From contig CM036618.1 of NCBI GenBank assembly GCA_020746105.1, positions 90,452,122-90,516,121 on the forward strand: a stretch of DNA of 64,000 nucleotides. Direction: 5' to 3'. The stretch is from Trogon surrucura. Lineage: Eukaryota; Chordata; Aves; Trogoniformes; Trogonidae. Each line of letters starts with the position of its first letter. Position 1 is the first letter of the stretch. Below are positions 1 through 10,875 of this stretch, piece by piece. The notes below the pieces were generated by a model, which searched no databases, was not told the origin of the DNA, and saw only the letters and a program-made list of their open reading frames with translations. The translations under genes and the position numbers were made by a program.

Positions 1-3000
1 GGGCATTTTAATGAATTACTCAAGTCTGGAAGCCATGAATGCAAAGATGTTTTCAATGAATTTTTAATAAATAACAATGAGGATGCCAGATTAAATGCTG
101 TGAACAGTAGAAAAGGATTAAACATACAGCTGTGACCAGTAAAAAGTATTATTAAACACAAACACTCATGTGCCAAGTTAAAACCTTAAGTACAAACTAG
201 GAGAGGTTTATACAGGCTGTTTTACAGTGCCATGTCACTGTACATGAAAGCGGTGGATTGGCAACAGAATATTGCTTGAGAACATCAAGTATTTTTACAC
301 AGAAGAGTACAAGCTAGCCAGAAAAAAAAGTTCAAGTGTAGACAAGCCTTCAGCTGATACAAACTGACAATCATTTCAGTCTGACATTATTGCTCACATG
401 CAGCAAGTATGCCTGTGCTCTCCTTTTAGGAAAATTGTGACTATGACTTTTCACCTTGTCTTTCTATCATGGCTGCATGGAGTCAGGGTAAATTAGGTAC
501 TCAGAAGCAGGTGACATATTCGTATTCTTAAACAGCATACAAGTATTTTTTAAAGTATTTTCCTCAGGTTTCTTATTACAGGTAATTTGCTAAGCACCAT
601 TTTTCAATTTTACAGTTTTTGTCCCATTGTAAGAAAAGTCATCTTCTCATTAAAAATCTGGAATTAATGTGTTTTTTCTTTAGTACTATTTCAAATCCAA
701 GAGCCAGAAGATCTGTAAACAGAAAAGAATATATTTTTAAGTGTTTAGTTACCTGCCACGTACTCATTTGTCCATTTTCACTACAATTGAGAGGCTACAA
801 AGTGATTACTATGTTACAAAGAGATGACAAGGGATCTCCTATTCCACTCAAAGTTTGCTGTGGTGATGGCCTTTTGCACACAGACAACAGAGGCAAAATG
901 AAGAATGGAAAAAAACACTACTAGCCTCCAAAGATATAGAAATTTCTTCAAGTGGTTGAAATAAAGGACAAAATATCATTTGTTTTAAATCAAAACAAAA
1001 TAGAATGAGCGTGATCTTTCTAGCAATGGTAAAAGGCACTGGGTCAAACTTTGTTACTTAACTTACTTAACCTCTAAATGACAGTTCATGATAATGTAAT
1101 GCTGACCTGAAATATTTATTCATGCTGCAAAGTCCCAGAGTTTTAGTCACACACTTGTAATCTCTTCCTCCAGGCTGAAGAGCTATTACCCCGACTCACA
1201 TTCCTGCTTCTTTCTCAACCTTTGTGTTGTCTGGCCTCCATGCCATCCATGATCTAGCCTTTCTTCACATCATTACTGTTTTGCTGTAACAACAACCCCA
1301 AGAAGAAGCAAGAGGTAAGCCCTGAATCTTTTATGGTTACTTCTCCTTCAATTACTAAGCATTTGCTTTGGAAGACAACAGGAGGAGCTATTACTGTTTA
1401 TTTGATTTGGAGACCTGAAGAAGTTATCTCTCTTCACCTCTAGGACTGGAAGTCTCACAGTCAAAATCTACCATGTCCCCACAAAAACGGCATGATATAG
1501 AACTCCTGATTAGCTGAATCTTCATTCCTTTACAGTAATGCATTGTATTTCAATGACATCCATTTGTTTTCCAAAAAGAGGCTAATTAGTAGGGGAAATA
1601 AAACCCTACCTGGAGACAAGAAGAGAGAGGTCATGAAGCCAAAGGAACAATGACGCACACTACCAAAAAAGCACATATTGATAGCACCTGGCTAACAAGG
1701 ACTTCAAATCACTTACTGCACAACTGCTGTTCACACAGGTAAATATGGGATTTCTTCAGAAGCAGTTTGGATCAGGAAGCACTTGCTCTATCAGAGTCCC
1801 TCTGTGTAAGTGCAATGCTGAGATCACAGGATCTGGCCCATTTCTGTAATAACAATGCAGTGGTTTCTCCCCTCTGGGAACCAAACCCCATTTCTTTCAT
1901 GGCACATAGCAAGTCCAGTCACACAACTTTTAATGAGAATTCAGGATTCAAACTGATTACCTCCCTTTCGAACACAGGAGGGAGTTGCTGCTGAAGCTGC
2001 CATCTGATGTTGTAGCACAAAGGAATCCACTCCTGGGAACACAAGGATCTCCACACTTTAACTCAGCAGACTTAACTGCATTGGGCTATCCACATGAATA
2101 TACAGACTTAATCAGCTTCATGTTCCCTTGATTATATTTTCTCTAATAAATCTTTCAATTTTTTGTCTTATAATTGTCATCACAAGTATAAGAACGGACT
2201 TTCCAAGAAAGTTTTTTTCTTTGTTGTGGGACATTTTCTTTTGCTGAAAGGATTTTATTGTTATTTTTTTGTTATACTGTACTAGTTTTGACACAATTTT
2301 AACAGAAAAAGAGCTGGGCAGTATTATTTCACCTCCAGGATGATGCTTCTAGTCAAAAGGGGAGAGGGAATGAGCAAGTCCATAGACATGTCAACTGTGA
2401 CGGCATAGACTGGTTATGGAAGAATAAGATTGATTTGAGTCTGTCTATTGGTTTAGTCTAAAGATTTGATCTATATCATAAAGTAACATATGATACCTGC
2501 AGACTACTACTGGTACCTAGAACAGTGCTATATTTAGACCATCTTTCTGGATTTTTTTTTCAGCAAAAAGTAAAGAAAGAATAAAGAATAAAAAGGGAAG
2601 AAATCCTAGAGATGTAGAATCTGACTAGAATACAGGGGTTAAATTTTTTTAAGGGTGCTTAAGACGTAGCATGGCATTTATCTCCCCTAAATCTAGACAC
2701 AAAACAAAAATATCTACATCTGAGGTAGCTGACTAAAAATTTTTATTAGTCACCTGAGAGGAACAAGTATTCCAAGGGTGCAACACATCATGATAATTAT
2801 AATAATACCATGACTTACTCTGACTGTAGAAACTGTCTTTCACCTGGACTGCTCTCCTTTTTTTCTGTTCCATATTATACTGGCTTTTTGTCTTTTTATT
2901 TCCTCTCTTTTCCTCCAGAGATTCCTTATTCCTTTAAATCTTTTTTTCCAATTAGCTCTTCTCATTACTAGGTAGCAGTCTTAAGATATTTCTTCAAGTT

Positions 3001-4389
3001 CAGTGAGTTCATCTTTGTTAGAGTCCAACCTGCAATGCAATTCACTTTCCTGCTTTTTCAAGAATATCTCTCCTGCTTCTGGCTCTTCACATTTCCTTGT
3101 GAAGTTTCCTGCTTTCACTATTAATGTGGCAGGCAGTGGATTGCTGTGGTGACTCCTGGGGTTTTTTTGCCTCTCCTGCAGATAGAGGAGTGTCACATAA
3201 GGTAGTTTTTCTTCTCTGCCATTCCTCTGGTTACAGATGTGAATTTTTTTACATTTCATCTGCTCCACATCATCAGTTGCTCATTGATTTGACTTCTCTA
3301 CTGCTATTTTATGAAATAAAATGTTTTGCTGATATAGTCAAAACTTTGCAGTTAAGGAGATATAGAATTGCTGTGGATTTTGGCACTAGGTATCCACAGG
3401 CTCTTCCAGTTTACCGATTTCAAGAATTATCTAAATTTAGTATGGTTTATTGCTTTTTAAAATAAAAATTTCAACAGATATTTCAAATAATCCTTCCTTT
3501 AACAGAAATGCAAAAGTTAACCCTCAAAAGTTCTATAGATTCCTAATTTCATTTCTTATGCTATTATTTTTATGCAGTATTTTAGTTCAGTATTGTAACT
3601 TTTAAACTCATTTAACATTACTCTTGAGGTAAGGCCAGTCCGTAAGAACAGTCTTACTGTCAATCATAGAAACATACAGAGAGATTAGAAATCATTTATA
3701 AATCTGTAAGGAAATTAGCCCTGGCTTCTCCCTTCACCCAGGTGTCTGTGATAGACAACGTTTCACCTCTTACCTGGGTGACCAGCAGGTTAGCGATTTC
3801 TGAGCCAAAGATGGGAGGCTTGTTCCAATAGCTTTTGGTGGATTTCTAAAGGTCTCACCAATCACAAAAATTCACATCTGCAATGATTTCCACAAAGATT
3901 ATATATGCTTGAGTAAGTATCACTATTAATATGCTTTCACCCTGATCTTTTATTTAATACCTCCCCTGCTATTGTATTGAGACAGTGTAAACAATCTTTT
4001 CCTAATCATATTCTTTGAGCTGTTTATGCCTTCTTACACTTTTGCATTACTGTTCACTCAAAGCTTTAACTGAATACAAATCAAAACTTTCAGTAAAAGC
4101 TGGGCCACAGTTACATAGCTGCTTACCCAATTTGTGACTGTGGGATGGAACTAAAGTACTAAAGTACTAAAAAGCTTTTGCCTTTAAAGAATAAATGCCA
4201 TATACCGTTAGAGATCAGAATAAATATAGCTAGATGGAACAGCAACCAAAAAAGGTGTATGGTCCATTAATCCCATGCAAGTGAAGATAGTATGTTCATT
4301 TATTGTTTTCTGAGCATAGTACAGCTGGCAGGTTTCCATGGGCACCTGCAAATCTGTGATTCATATGTGAGCTTCTATATGCTGTTATA
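1..4389. other. AT-rich non-coding DNA, no gene recognised
   Basis: No open frame in this stretch resembles a known protein, and none has convincing exon borders. The longest frames (about 95-113 codons near 3.0-3.5 kb) overlap each other on opposite strands, which is typical of chance. There is a small direct repeat of a TAAAGTAC-like unit near 4154-4172. I see no tRNA, rRNA or recent transposon. Confidence 0.6.
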
Positions 4390-4832
4390 TTATTGTCTAA
4401 AGAGAAGAACACAAGGACAGTAAAATACATGTTGTAGTTCAGCAACAGTTTTGGAGAACAAACAATACTGGTACAACAGTTTGGGACAGCCCTGGGGAAA
4501 TCTGTGGGGAAATTCAGTGTCAGTGCAGTCAAAACCAGTCAATGCAGCTGGGTCAGCATGATCAGTCCTGTCTGGCTTCAGGACAATGCAGCTGTTGCAC
4601 GAGGTGCAGGCCACAATACTCTCCCCGATGAGGCTGGGAGGTGAAGCGGATGGCAAGCAATCAACAGCCTTAATCCTGGCCCCCACTGAGCGTGCAACTT
4701 TGTTCAGCAAAACCTTACCAGCTCCGAAGGCAACTGTAATGCTTCCCAGAGCCTCATTCTGCACAGCTGCTGTGGTGCCCTTCGTGGACTGGGGCTGGTG
4801 GGGAAGATATTGTCTTCTTCAGCATCTGTGCC
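4390..4832 (-). other. GC-richer open segment, possible pseudogene fragment
   Basis: A minus-strand frame stays open for roughly 145 codons down to a stop at 4390-4392. It lies in DNA that is clearly richer in G and C, and in CpG, than its flanks. The conceptual peptide is rich in Ala, Gly, Val and Ser in its first half and has a Cys cluster (VACTSCNSC) near its middle. The upstream end is closed by an in-frame TGA near 4830, and no initiating ATG is obvious: the frame has only GTG near its start. The opposite strand is also open for 106 codons (4586-4906), which weakens the coding case. I do not recognise the protein. It could be a decayed retrogene, a retroviral fragment or chance. Confidence 0.25.
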
Positions 4833-5080
4833 AAGGGGATTTTTTTCTAACTGGAATAAGGCATTCAGCCTTCGTTTTACACCACTGCTGGCCTTTCATC
4901 CAGTGAGGAGGGGAAGTCAGTCTTTCAGCAGCAAGGAGAGAGGAGTACCTGTGGGGCTTAGCAATAGGGAAGTATACAGAGCCTGGAGAGCAGGATCTGA
5001 AGTGGTATTATTTTTCTTTCCCATACAAGGTTTGGTAGAAGGTACTTAATTTTGTGGGTTTTTTAATGCTGTCATTTTAA

Positions 5081-5195
5081 GCCAAATCCTAATGTCCTCA
5101 AAGTTGAGCTGCTTTCTCAGCTACATCAGATTTATGCTGGCATAAAGCTCTCTTGGTTTCAGGGGAGCTAATCTCAGTTTACTCAAAGTGCTGTA
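5081..5195. repeat. Relic of an ancient dispersed amniote repeat
   Basis: The stretch starts with an AAATCCT motif and then reads CAGATTTATGCTGGCATAAA. This recalls the 'CAGATTTACACTGGTGTAA' block of an old repeat often seen in bird, turtle and crocodile non-coding DNA. It is strongly diverged and I cannot name the family with certainty. A masking run against amniote-level repeat consensuses would settle it. Confidence 0.35.
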
Positions 5196-7121
5196 AATCA
5201 AAGAGAATATGGAAAAAGAACAGCTCAAAGTCAGGTTAATAGGAACGTGACCTGAGTGAAGGCCAAGTTCAGTGGTCATTAGTGTGCAATGAAAAAAGGA
5301 CCTTCATCTTCAGAAATAGTTGCCAAAAGCCTACGCTTTTTTCCTTCACAGTCTTTGACCTCACCAGAGTGCCTTAATTTATATTTCTGTTCATTTCCAC
5401 TCTGCTGCTAATTTTAACCTGTCTTTCCATATTTCTCTGTATACGAAACTGCTATATAATCTTTTTCCTTCCCTCTCCATCCTGTCTATCATAGAGATAG
5501 ATAACCTACAGAAGATCTGAGTTACAATATTCTTCCATGTGGTCCCATCCTGAAAAAATATTTGGAAGGACTGTTCTCTGGTTAATCTTCCCTGGAGGAT
5601 GCCACAAGAGCACCATTTTGATGTTGGAGAAAGAGTGACACATGCTAGCAGACAAGGGTGATCTTTAACGCAACGTGGAAAGAATTACAGATGGAAGAAT
5701 GTAGCCATAAAGTTTTAAAGATGAAGCTGCAGCTGGGTAGATTGACTGAATGAATCACTGAAAAGTTTTTCTACCTGTTTAAATTTTGATAAAGAAGAAT
5801 AGTTCAAAAGGACTTGATACTGCAGATTTTAAACTCATACAATAAAAGCCCACAAAATCCATTTCCTTGGAATGAAGTGTGATTTTACTGAAATGTCACA
5901 TTCTTCTCTTACAAGAGAAGGACTATTTTCACAAAGTGGAGAATTTTGAAAATAATTTTCTCAGCTATAATTGGAGATTAAGCAATAAAATATAGCTTTG
6001 TTAAGAGAACAAGACTCTTTTTTATTTTTTTTTTTTCGAGAAATCTAGTGAAAAACAGTTGTATCATTAATATTTTGTTACTGGAGAAGTGAGCTGTGGT
6101 TATGGCTCAATAGACCCTGGAAAATTTTCAGCACAAATTATGCCAGAAATATCGGATGGAGGAAAATCCTTCACTCCCCCTATACTCCCCCCTTCTATTG
6201 AGAGCTGTAATTACAAGCTTCTTATTCAGTAATATTATAGAGACACCTACTTGCCCTGCTGTACTTAAGGGTTTGTCAATGCTTCCATTATAAACTTCTC
6301 TTTTTAGGGGTTCATATGACTGTAAAATTTTGTTCTGGACTGAAACTTGGCATAACATCATAGCAAAAAAAGCATGATGGGTTTTTTCCCCCATAATTAG
6401 TTTTTCTTCAAATTTGATCATTGGAAAAAATATAGACTACAAAAATTTTAAAAAGAGCTATTTAAAAACATACTGTCTTCATATATTTTATTTGCTTTTA
6501 TTCACATTACTGTAAAAAAAAAAAAAAAAGAAAAACTAACAAATAGGTTAACCTTCCAGATCCAGTTCAGCACTTAAAGAGCAAAGACATTCAACATTAA
6601 AGCTGGAATTGCAGTGGTCTCTTAACAGTGGGTGATCTGTCATTTCACATAGGCTGGCTACAAAGGTGTGAGTTATGTATGGAGTTACAGTCTTAATTCT
6701 GAATTTCCTTACCTTGGTGAGTTTAAGACAGATGCTTAATGCTCTTTGAATGTAGTGGTTTATATACTTTTACTTTGAATGTAGTTTTTGGACATCATAT
6801 CCAGAACTGTTTTGAAAGTCTTTCCCCAGAGGTAGGAAAATGAAAGCATGTTGTCATTTCCCACTGCTCCCTCAAAGGAGGAGTTTTGTTTGCTGTTCTG
6901 GATTAGTTTTACATTTTTTTCCCTCCTCAGTCCAACCCTGTGAACAGCCCCATTAATGTACATGTTAACTGGGTTTTTTTCTGCTGGTGAAGACGTGAGG
7001 TATCTCTATTACTTTCCGTAGTCTAATGAGTTATTAAAAAATATATGATATTTCACATATCTTTTTCTTATATGCTGCACGACCATTTGGAAAACTTGCT
7101 TAAAGGTCTTGTGAGTGCTGT
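5196..7121. other. AT-rich non-coding DNA
   Basis: Nothing gene-like is visible. There is an A-homopolymer of about 16 bases near 6513-6529 and a T-rich run near 6017-6037. Neither is preceded by a recognisable retrocopy, so I do not read the A-run as a retroposon tail. Confidence 0.6.
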
Positions 7122-7568
7122 GGGGAAAAAAAAAGGAAAGGAAAGGAAAGGAAAGGAAAGGAAAGGAAAGGAAAGGAAAGGAAAGGAAAGGAAAGGAAAG
7201 GAAAGGAAAGGAAAGGAAAGGAAAGGAAAGGAAAGGAAAGGAAAGGAAAGGAAAGGAAAGGAAAGGAAAGGAAAGGAAAGGAAAGGAAAGGAAAGGAAAG
7301 GAAAGGAAAGGAAAGGAAAGGAAAGGAAAGAAAGGGAGGGAGGGAGGGAGGGAGGGAGGGAGGGAGGGAGGAAGGAAGGAAGGAAGGAAGGAAGGAAGGA
7401 AGGAAGGAAGGAAGGAAGGAAGGAAGGAAGGAAGGAAGGAAGGAAGGAAGGAAGGAAGGAAGGAAGGAAGGAAGGAAGGAAGGAAGGAAGGAAGGAAGGA
7501 AGGAAGGAAGGAAGGAAGGAAGGAAGGAAGGAAGGAAGGAAGGAAGGAAGGAAGGAAGGAAGGAGGAG
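7122..7568. repeat. 447-base homopurine compound microsatellite
   Basis: Every base on the plus strand from 7122 to 7568 is A or G. There are three ordered blocks: GGAAA repeated 39 times (7135-7329), GGGA repeated 9 times (7334-7369) and GGAA repeated 48 times (7370-7561), with short joints between them. The first and third blocks show no internal interruption. Perfect purine/pyrimidine mirror tracts of this kind can form triplex (H-) DNA, and the GGGA block could form a G-quadruplex. Long GGAA arrays are also multimeric ETS-factor sites. Open frames of 159-206 codons through it are artefacts of the repeat: stop codons cannot form in several frames. The true length is likely to vary between individuals and assemblies. 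Confidence 0.98.
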
Positions 7569-8365
7569 TTGGCACTTGGACAATAGTTTTATAAGTGGTT
7601 TTGACATAAACCACATTTTGCTGAATCAATAGCTTTCATGTGTATGTTAAAACCATTATTAAAGGCCAAACTTCAACCATGAATATCATGTAACTGGTTG
7701 GAAAATATTTTTGTAACATTGATTAACTCTTCCAAATATCATTGAAAGGTGTATCAAGCAGTATTTATATTATCTGCAAAAGGTGGACTGTAGTATTTTC
7801 TGTTTCACTCGTGATTGTTTTTTTCATAGAAAAGTGAAAGCTCACCTAATGCATACACAGTAATAAGGTGTAACACACTAAAATGTGTTAAAGTCAGTCA
7901 GGGCACAGTCTACAAGAATGACAGCAAAGCATGCTGTCCCCAGCTGCCAAGTGGTAGAATTATGCGCTAAAATCTAAGCATCCAAATTGCAGAAATAGTG
8001 TCCATTTCTGGCACCTTTGAAGCCAGTGGTCCTTAACCTTCCTTACCCACCATATTTATCTTTGCACAATCAAGGCCTGAGTGATTTTCAGTGTTTCTCC
8101 TTGGGTCAACCTGACATAGAAATACTTCCTTTCAGGGAGCCTTTCTGAAAGAGATAGCACCTACTTCCCTTGTTATTTCTGTTCAGTCATTATAGTTTCA
8201 GCTACAGATAATTTTTTATACTTTTTCTTCAGCTCCTCATCTTTTTTTTTTTTTTTTAAATCCTTTTTCTAGGCTGAAATTTTCCAGCTGCTGTCAAGTC
8301 CAGAGGGTAAATATTGGAACATTTGAGTAAAATCCCTTTAACCACTTTTACATCATTGACAAAGT
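7569..8365. other. Non-coding DNA next to the microsatellite
   Basis: No gene or transposon is recognised. A T-homopolymer of about 17 bases lies near 8241-8258. Confidence 0.6.
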
Positions 8366-8418
8366 CTGCTGAAGCCAATGGAAAGATGCCTGCTGACTTC
8401 AATATTCTTTGGATCACA
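8366..8418. repeat. Relic of an ancient dispersed amniote repeat
   Basis: The bases read GCTGAAGCCAATGG, then TGCTGACTTCAAT, then TTTGGATCACA. The order matches the 'TGAAGTCAATGG ... TTGACTTCAATGG ... TTTGGATCAGG' pattern that recurs across amniote genomes, with about one change in five bases. Only this short core is recognisable, and the family name is uncertain. Confidence 0.4.
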
Positions 8419-9798
8419 TACTTGCTGTGTGAAATAGAGGTTCTTTTCCTTTGCTGCTTAAACTCAGATATTCTTCAGTATCATGGGCTATAAATTATCC
8501 AGGAGGATTTTTTTGTTAGCACAGAATTTATAATCACCGCGGGAAGGAGCTTTTCCCAATAGCTACACTTCTGGACTTAACTTACTTTCGTCCTCTTTAA
8601 CACCAAAGTCACTTATATATCTATACACGTCTTATACATCTTACACATTTAAGAACTGATATACGGAATCTAAAGATACACAATACTGTGAGACAGGCAC
8701 CATAGACAAAGAAATGTTTTCAGGTTTGTGAAACGAAGAACATAATGTTGCAATCAGTGGTTCATATATGATATGACTATAAAGGTTTTGGTCAACTAAC
8801 AGGTCATGTAAATGACCTTATATCAATGGGTATCTTATCTGCTGCAGTAGCTGAGGAAATGGGAGAAGTTAGAGAGGCAAAGAGAAGAGGACTTCGGGTT
8901 GTTGTGCATGATTCGTCAGCTGCACAGTAAAGACCTTGTATGTCTTGGCAGTTACTAAAATACACAGATGAAGACAAATGACATGAAGGAATTCTGGGAA
9001 TTAGTCTGAGATATCCTGCATCACAGGCAAAATGGGTACAAATTTGTATCGCCAGAGGGTAAATTTTAATTCCACAGGTTGCTCTTCTTAAGACAATCCA
9101 ATAAATCTGGCTGAATACTAATAAAGAGCAAATTAAAATGATTGTATAGCTTAGGGTTTGACACATTCCAAGAAGAGCTCTAGCCCATGATCCAGAAGAA
9201 ATTATAATTTAATGCTAAATGGAAGTCTGTCACTAGAGAACACTCTCTAACACCATCAAAAAGATTTTCCCAAGCAGCAGAGTCTATCAGAAAAAAGGTT
9301 GATTCTCTGGTTTTGGGACAGGAAAAATATGCACTCAGCCTCTTTGAGGACCACACCTTGCTTCTATTTGTTAACTATGCTCATTGGCAATTGGATCTTT
9401 TGCTTTCAGACTAAGCTGAAAATGTAAGGTAAAAACTTTCCTTTCTTACACTAAAAAAAAAAAAACCCAAACAAAAACCAGCCAAAGAAACAAATGAGAA
9501 AAAAAAATCCCTCTCATTTGAATCTTACACATATTTTAAAATTATTTGCGGTCAGCCTAATTACTATTTGTCCTTGTTCTGAAGAGCAAGGTTACAGTAG
9601 GGACTTTTCTACAGACATGGAAATGTAACAGATCACCTGTTAAAATGATGAACAGATGCCTGTCAAAAATACAATGCTGAAAAAGACATATTTTCTGAAA
9701 TACAAGGCTGAAACTCACAGACTCATAAAGAATAGTGGAGGCCATCTCCAAACTCCTGCTCACAGCAGGCTGATTTGTTGGGTTCTGTCTCAGACTTC
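8419..9798. other. AT-rich non-coding DNA
   Basis: The only long frame (minus, 8804-9166, 120 codons) has no recognisable domain. An A-rich stretch runs from about 9452 to 9510. No element boundaries are visible. Confidence 0.55.
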
Positions 9799-10875
9799 CA
9801 CAGAATCACAGAATCACAGAATTGTTGAGGCTGGAAAAGACCCCTGAGATTATCAAGTCCAGGTTATGTCCCAACACCACCACATCAGCCAGACCATGGC
9901 ACTAAGTGCCACATCCAGCCCCTCCTTAAACACCTCCAGGGACGGTGACTCCACCACTTCCCTGGGCAGTGCATTCCAATGCCTGATCACCCTCTCCAAG
10001 AGGAAGTGCTTCCTGAGAACCAAACTAAACCTCCCCTGATACAGTTTCAGTCCCTGCCCTCTCGTCTTGTCACTAGTTGCCCAAGAGAAGTGCCCGACCC
10101 CCACCTGACCACAACCTCCCTTCAGGTAGTTGTAGAGAGTGATGACGTCCCCCCTGAGTCTCCTCCAGGCTACATAGCCCCAGCTCCCTCAGCCTCTCCT
10201 CACAGGACTTTCCTTCCAGTCCCTTCCCCAGCCTCATTGCACAGGATCCTCTGGACCTGCTCCAGCACCTCAAGGTCTTTCTTGCAGTGAGGGGCCCAGA
10301 CCTGCACCAGCACTCAAGGTGAGGCCTCACCAGGGCTGAGCACAGGGGCAGAATTACATCCCTGCTCCTGCTGGCCACACTGTTCTGATACAAGCCAGGA
10401 TGCCATTGGCCTTCCAGGCCACCTGGGCACACTGCTGGCTCATGTTCAACCGGTTGCCAACCAGTATTCCCAGGTCCCTCTCTACCAGGCCACTCTCCAG
10501 CCACTCCTCCCCCAGTCTGTACCGCTGCAGGGGGTTATTTTGGCCAAAGTGTAGGACCCTGCACTTGGACTTGTTGAACTTCATCTGTTGGCCTCAGTCC
10601 ATTAATCCAGCCTGTCCAGGTCCCTCTGCAGTGCCTTCCTACCCTCTGGCTGACTGACACTCCCCCCCAGCTTGGTGTCATCTGCAAACTTAGTAAGGGT
10701 AGACTCAATCCCCTCATCCAGGTCATCAGTAAAGATGTTGAATAGGACTGGGTGCAGCACTGATCTCTGGTGGACAGCACCGGTTACCGGACGCCAACTG
10801 GAGGCAAAACCATTTACCACCACTCTCTGGGCCTGATCATCCAACCAGTTTTTTGAAGTCCATTGTGTCCTGAAC
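9799..10875 (-). mobile_element. CR1 LINE, 5'-truncated, minus strand
   Basis: Read on the minus strand, the element carries the C-terminal half of the CR1 reverse-transcriptase ORF and then the CR1 3' end. Its last bases (9799-9823) are tandem ATTCTGTG units, which on the plus strand read CACAGAATCACAGAATC. CR1 elements prime on and end in such octamers. The left end is therefore certain. The right (5') end near 10875 is approximate because it is a truncation. Target-site duplications are not expected for CR1 and none is seen. Its tail differs from that of the copies at 52 and 63 kb, so it belongs to another subfamily. Confidence 0.95.
9853..10868 (-). pseudogene. CR1 reverse transcriptase, decayed C-terminal part
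   Basis: Reverse-transcriptase hallmarks are spread over several frames. First comes a segment ending near 10605 with NWL, QRVVV and the catalytic FADDTKLGG (the YADD-box equivalent). A second frame (10584-10357) carries KCRVLHF and NMSQQCAQ. A third (down to about 10140) carries LVRPHLE and [15 protein letters not shown] fourth (10104-9853) carries [21 protein letters not shown]. At least three frameshifts separate them, so no enzyme can be made. The palm-to-C-terminus order is the normal CR1 ORF2 order. The endonuclease domain and the N-terminal fingers are absent because of the 5' truncation. Confidence 0.93.

Noticed and set aside
6513-6529. A retrogene poly(A) tail at the A-run
   Set aside because: The DNA before it shows no transcript-like or coding similarity and no flanking duplication.
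7009-7632. Long open frames (159-206 codons) on both strands through the purine tract, giving Lys-Glu-Gly-Arg or Pro-Ser-Phe-Leu repeats
   Set aside because: Pure repeat translation. The repeat units cannot create stops in several frames, and the same occurs on both strands.
9979-10657. Plus-strand frames (85-103 codons) across the 10 kb CR1
   Set aside because: They are antisense to the element's real coding strand.
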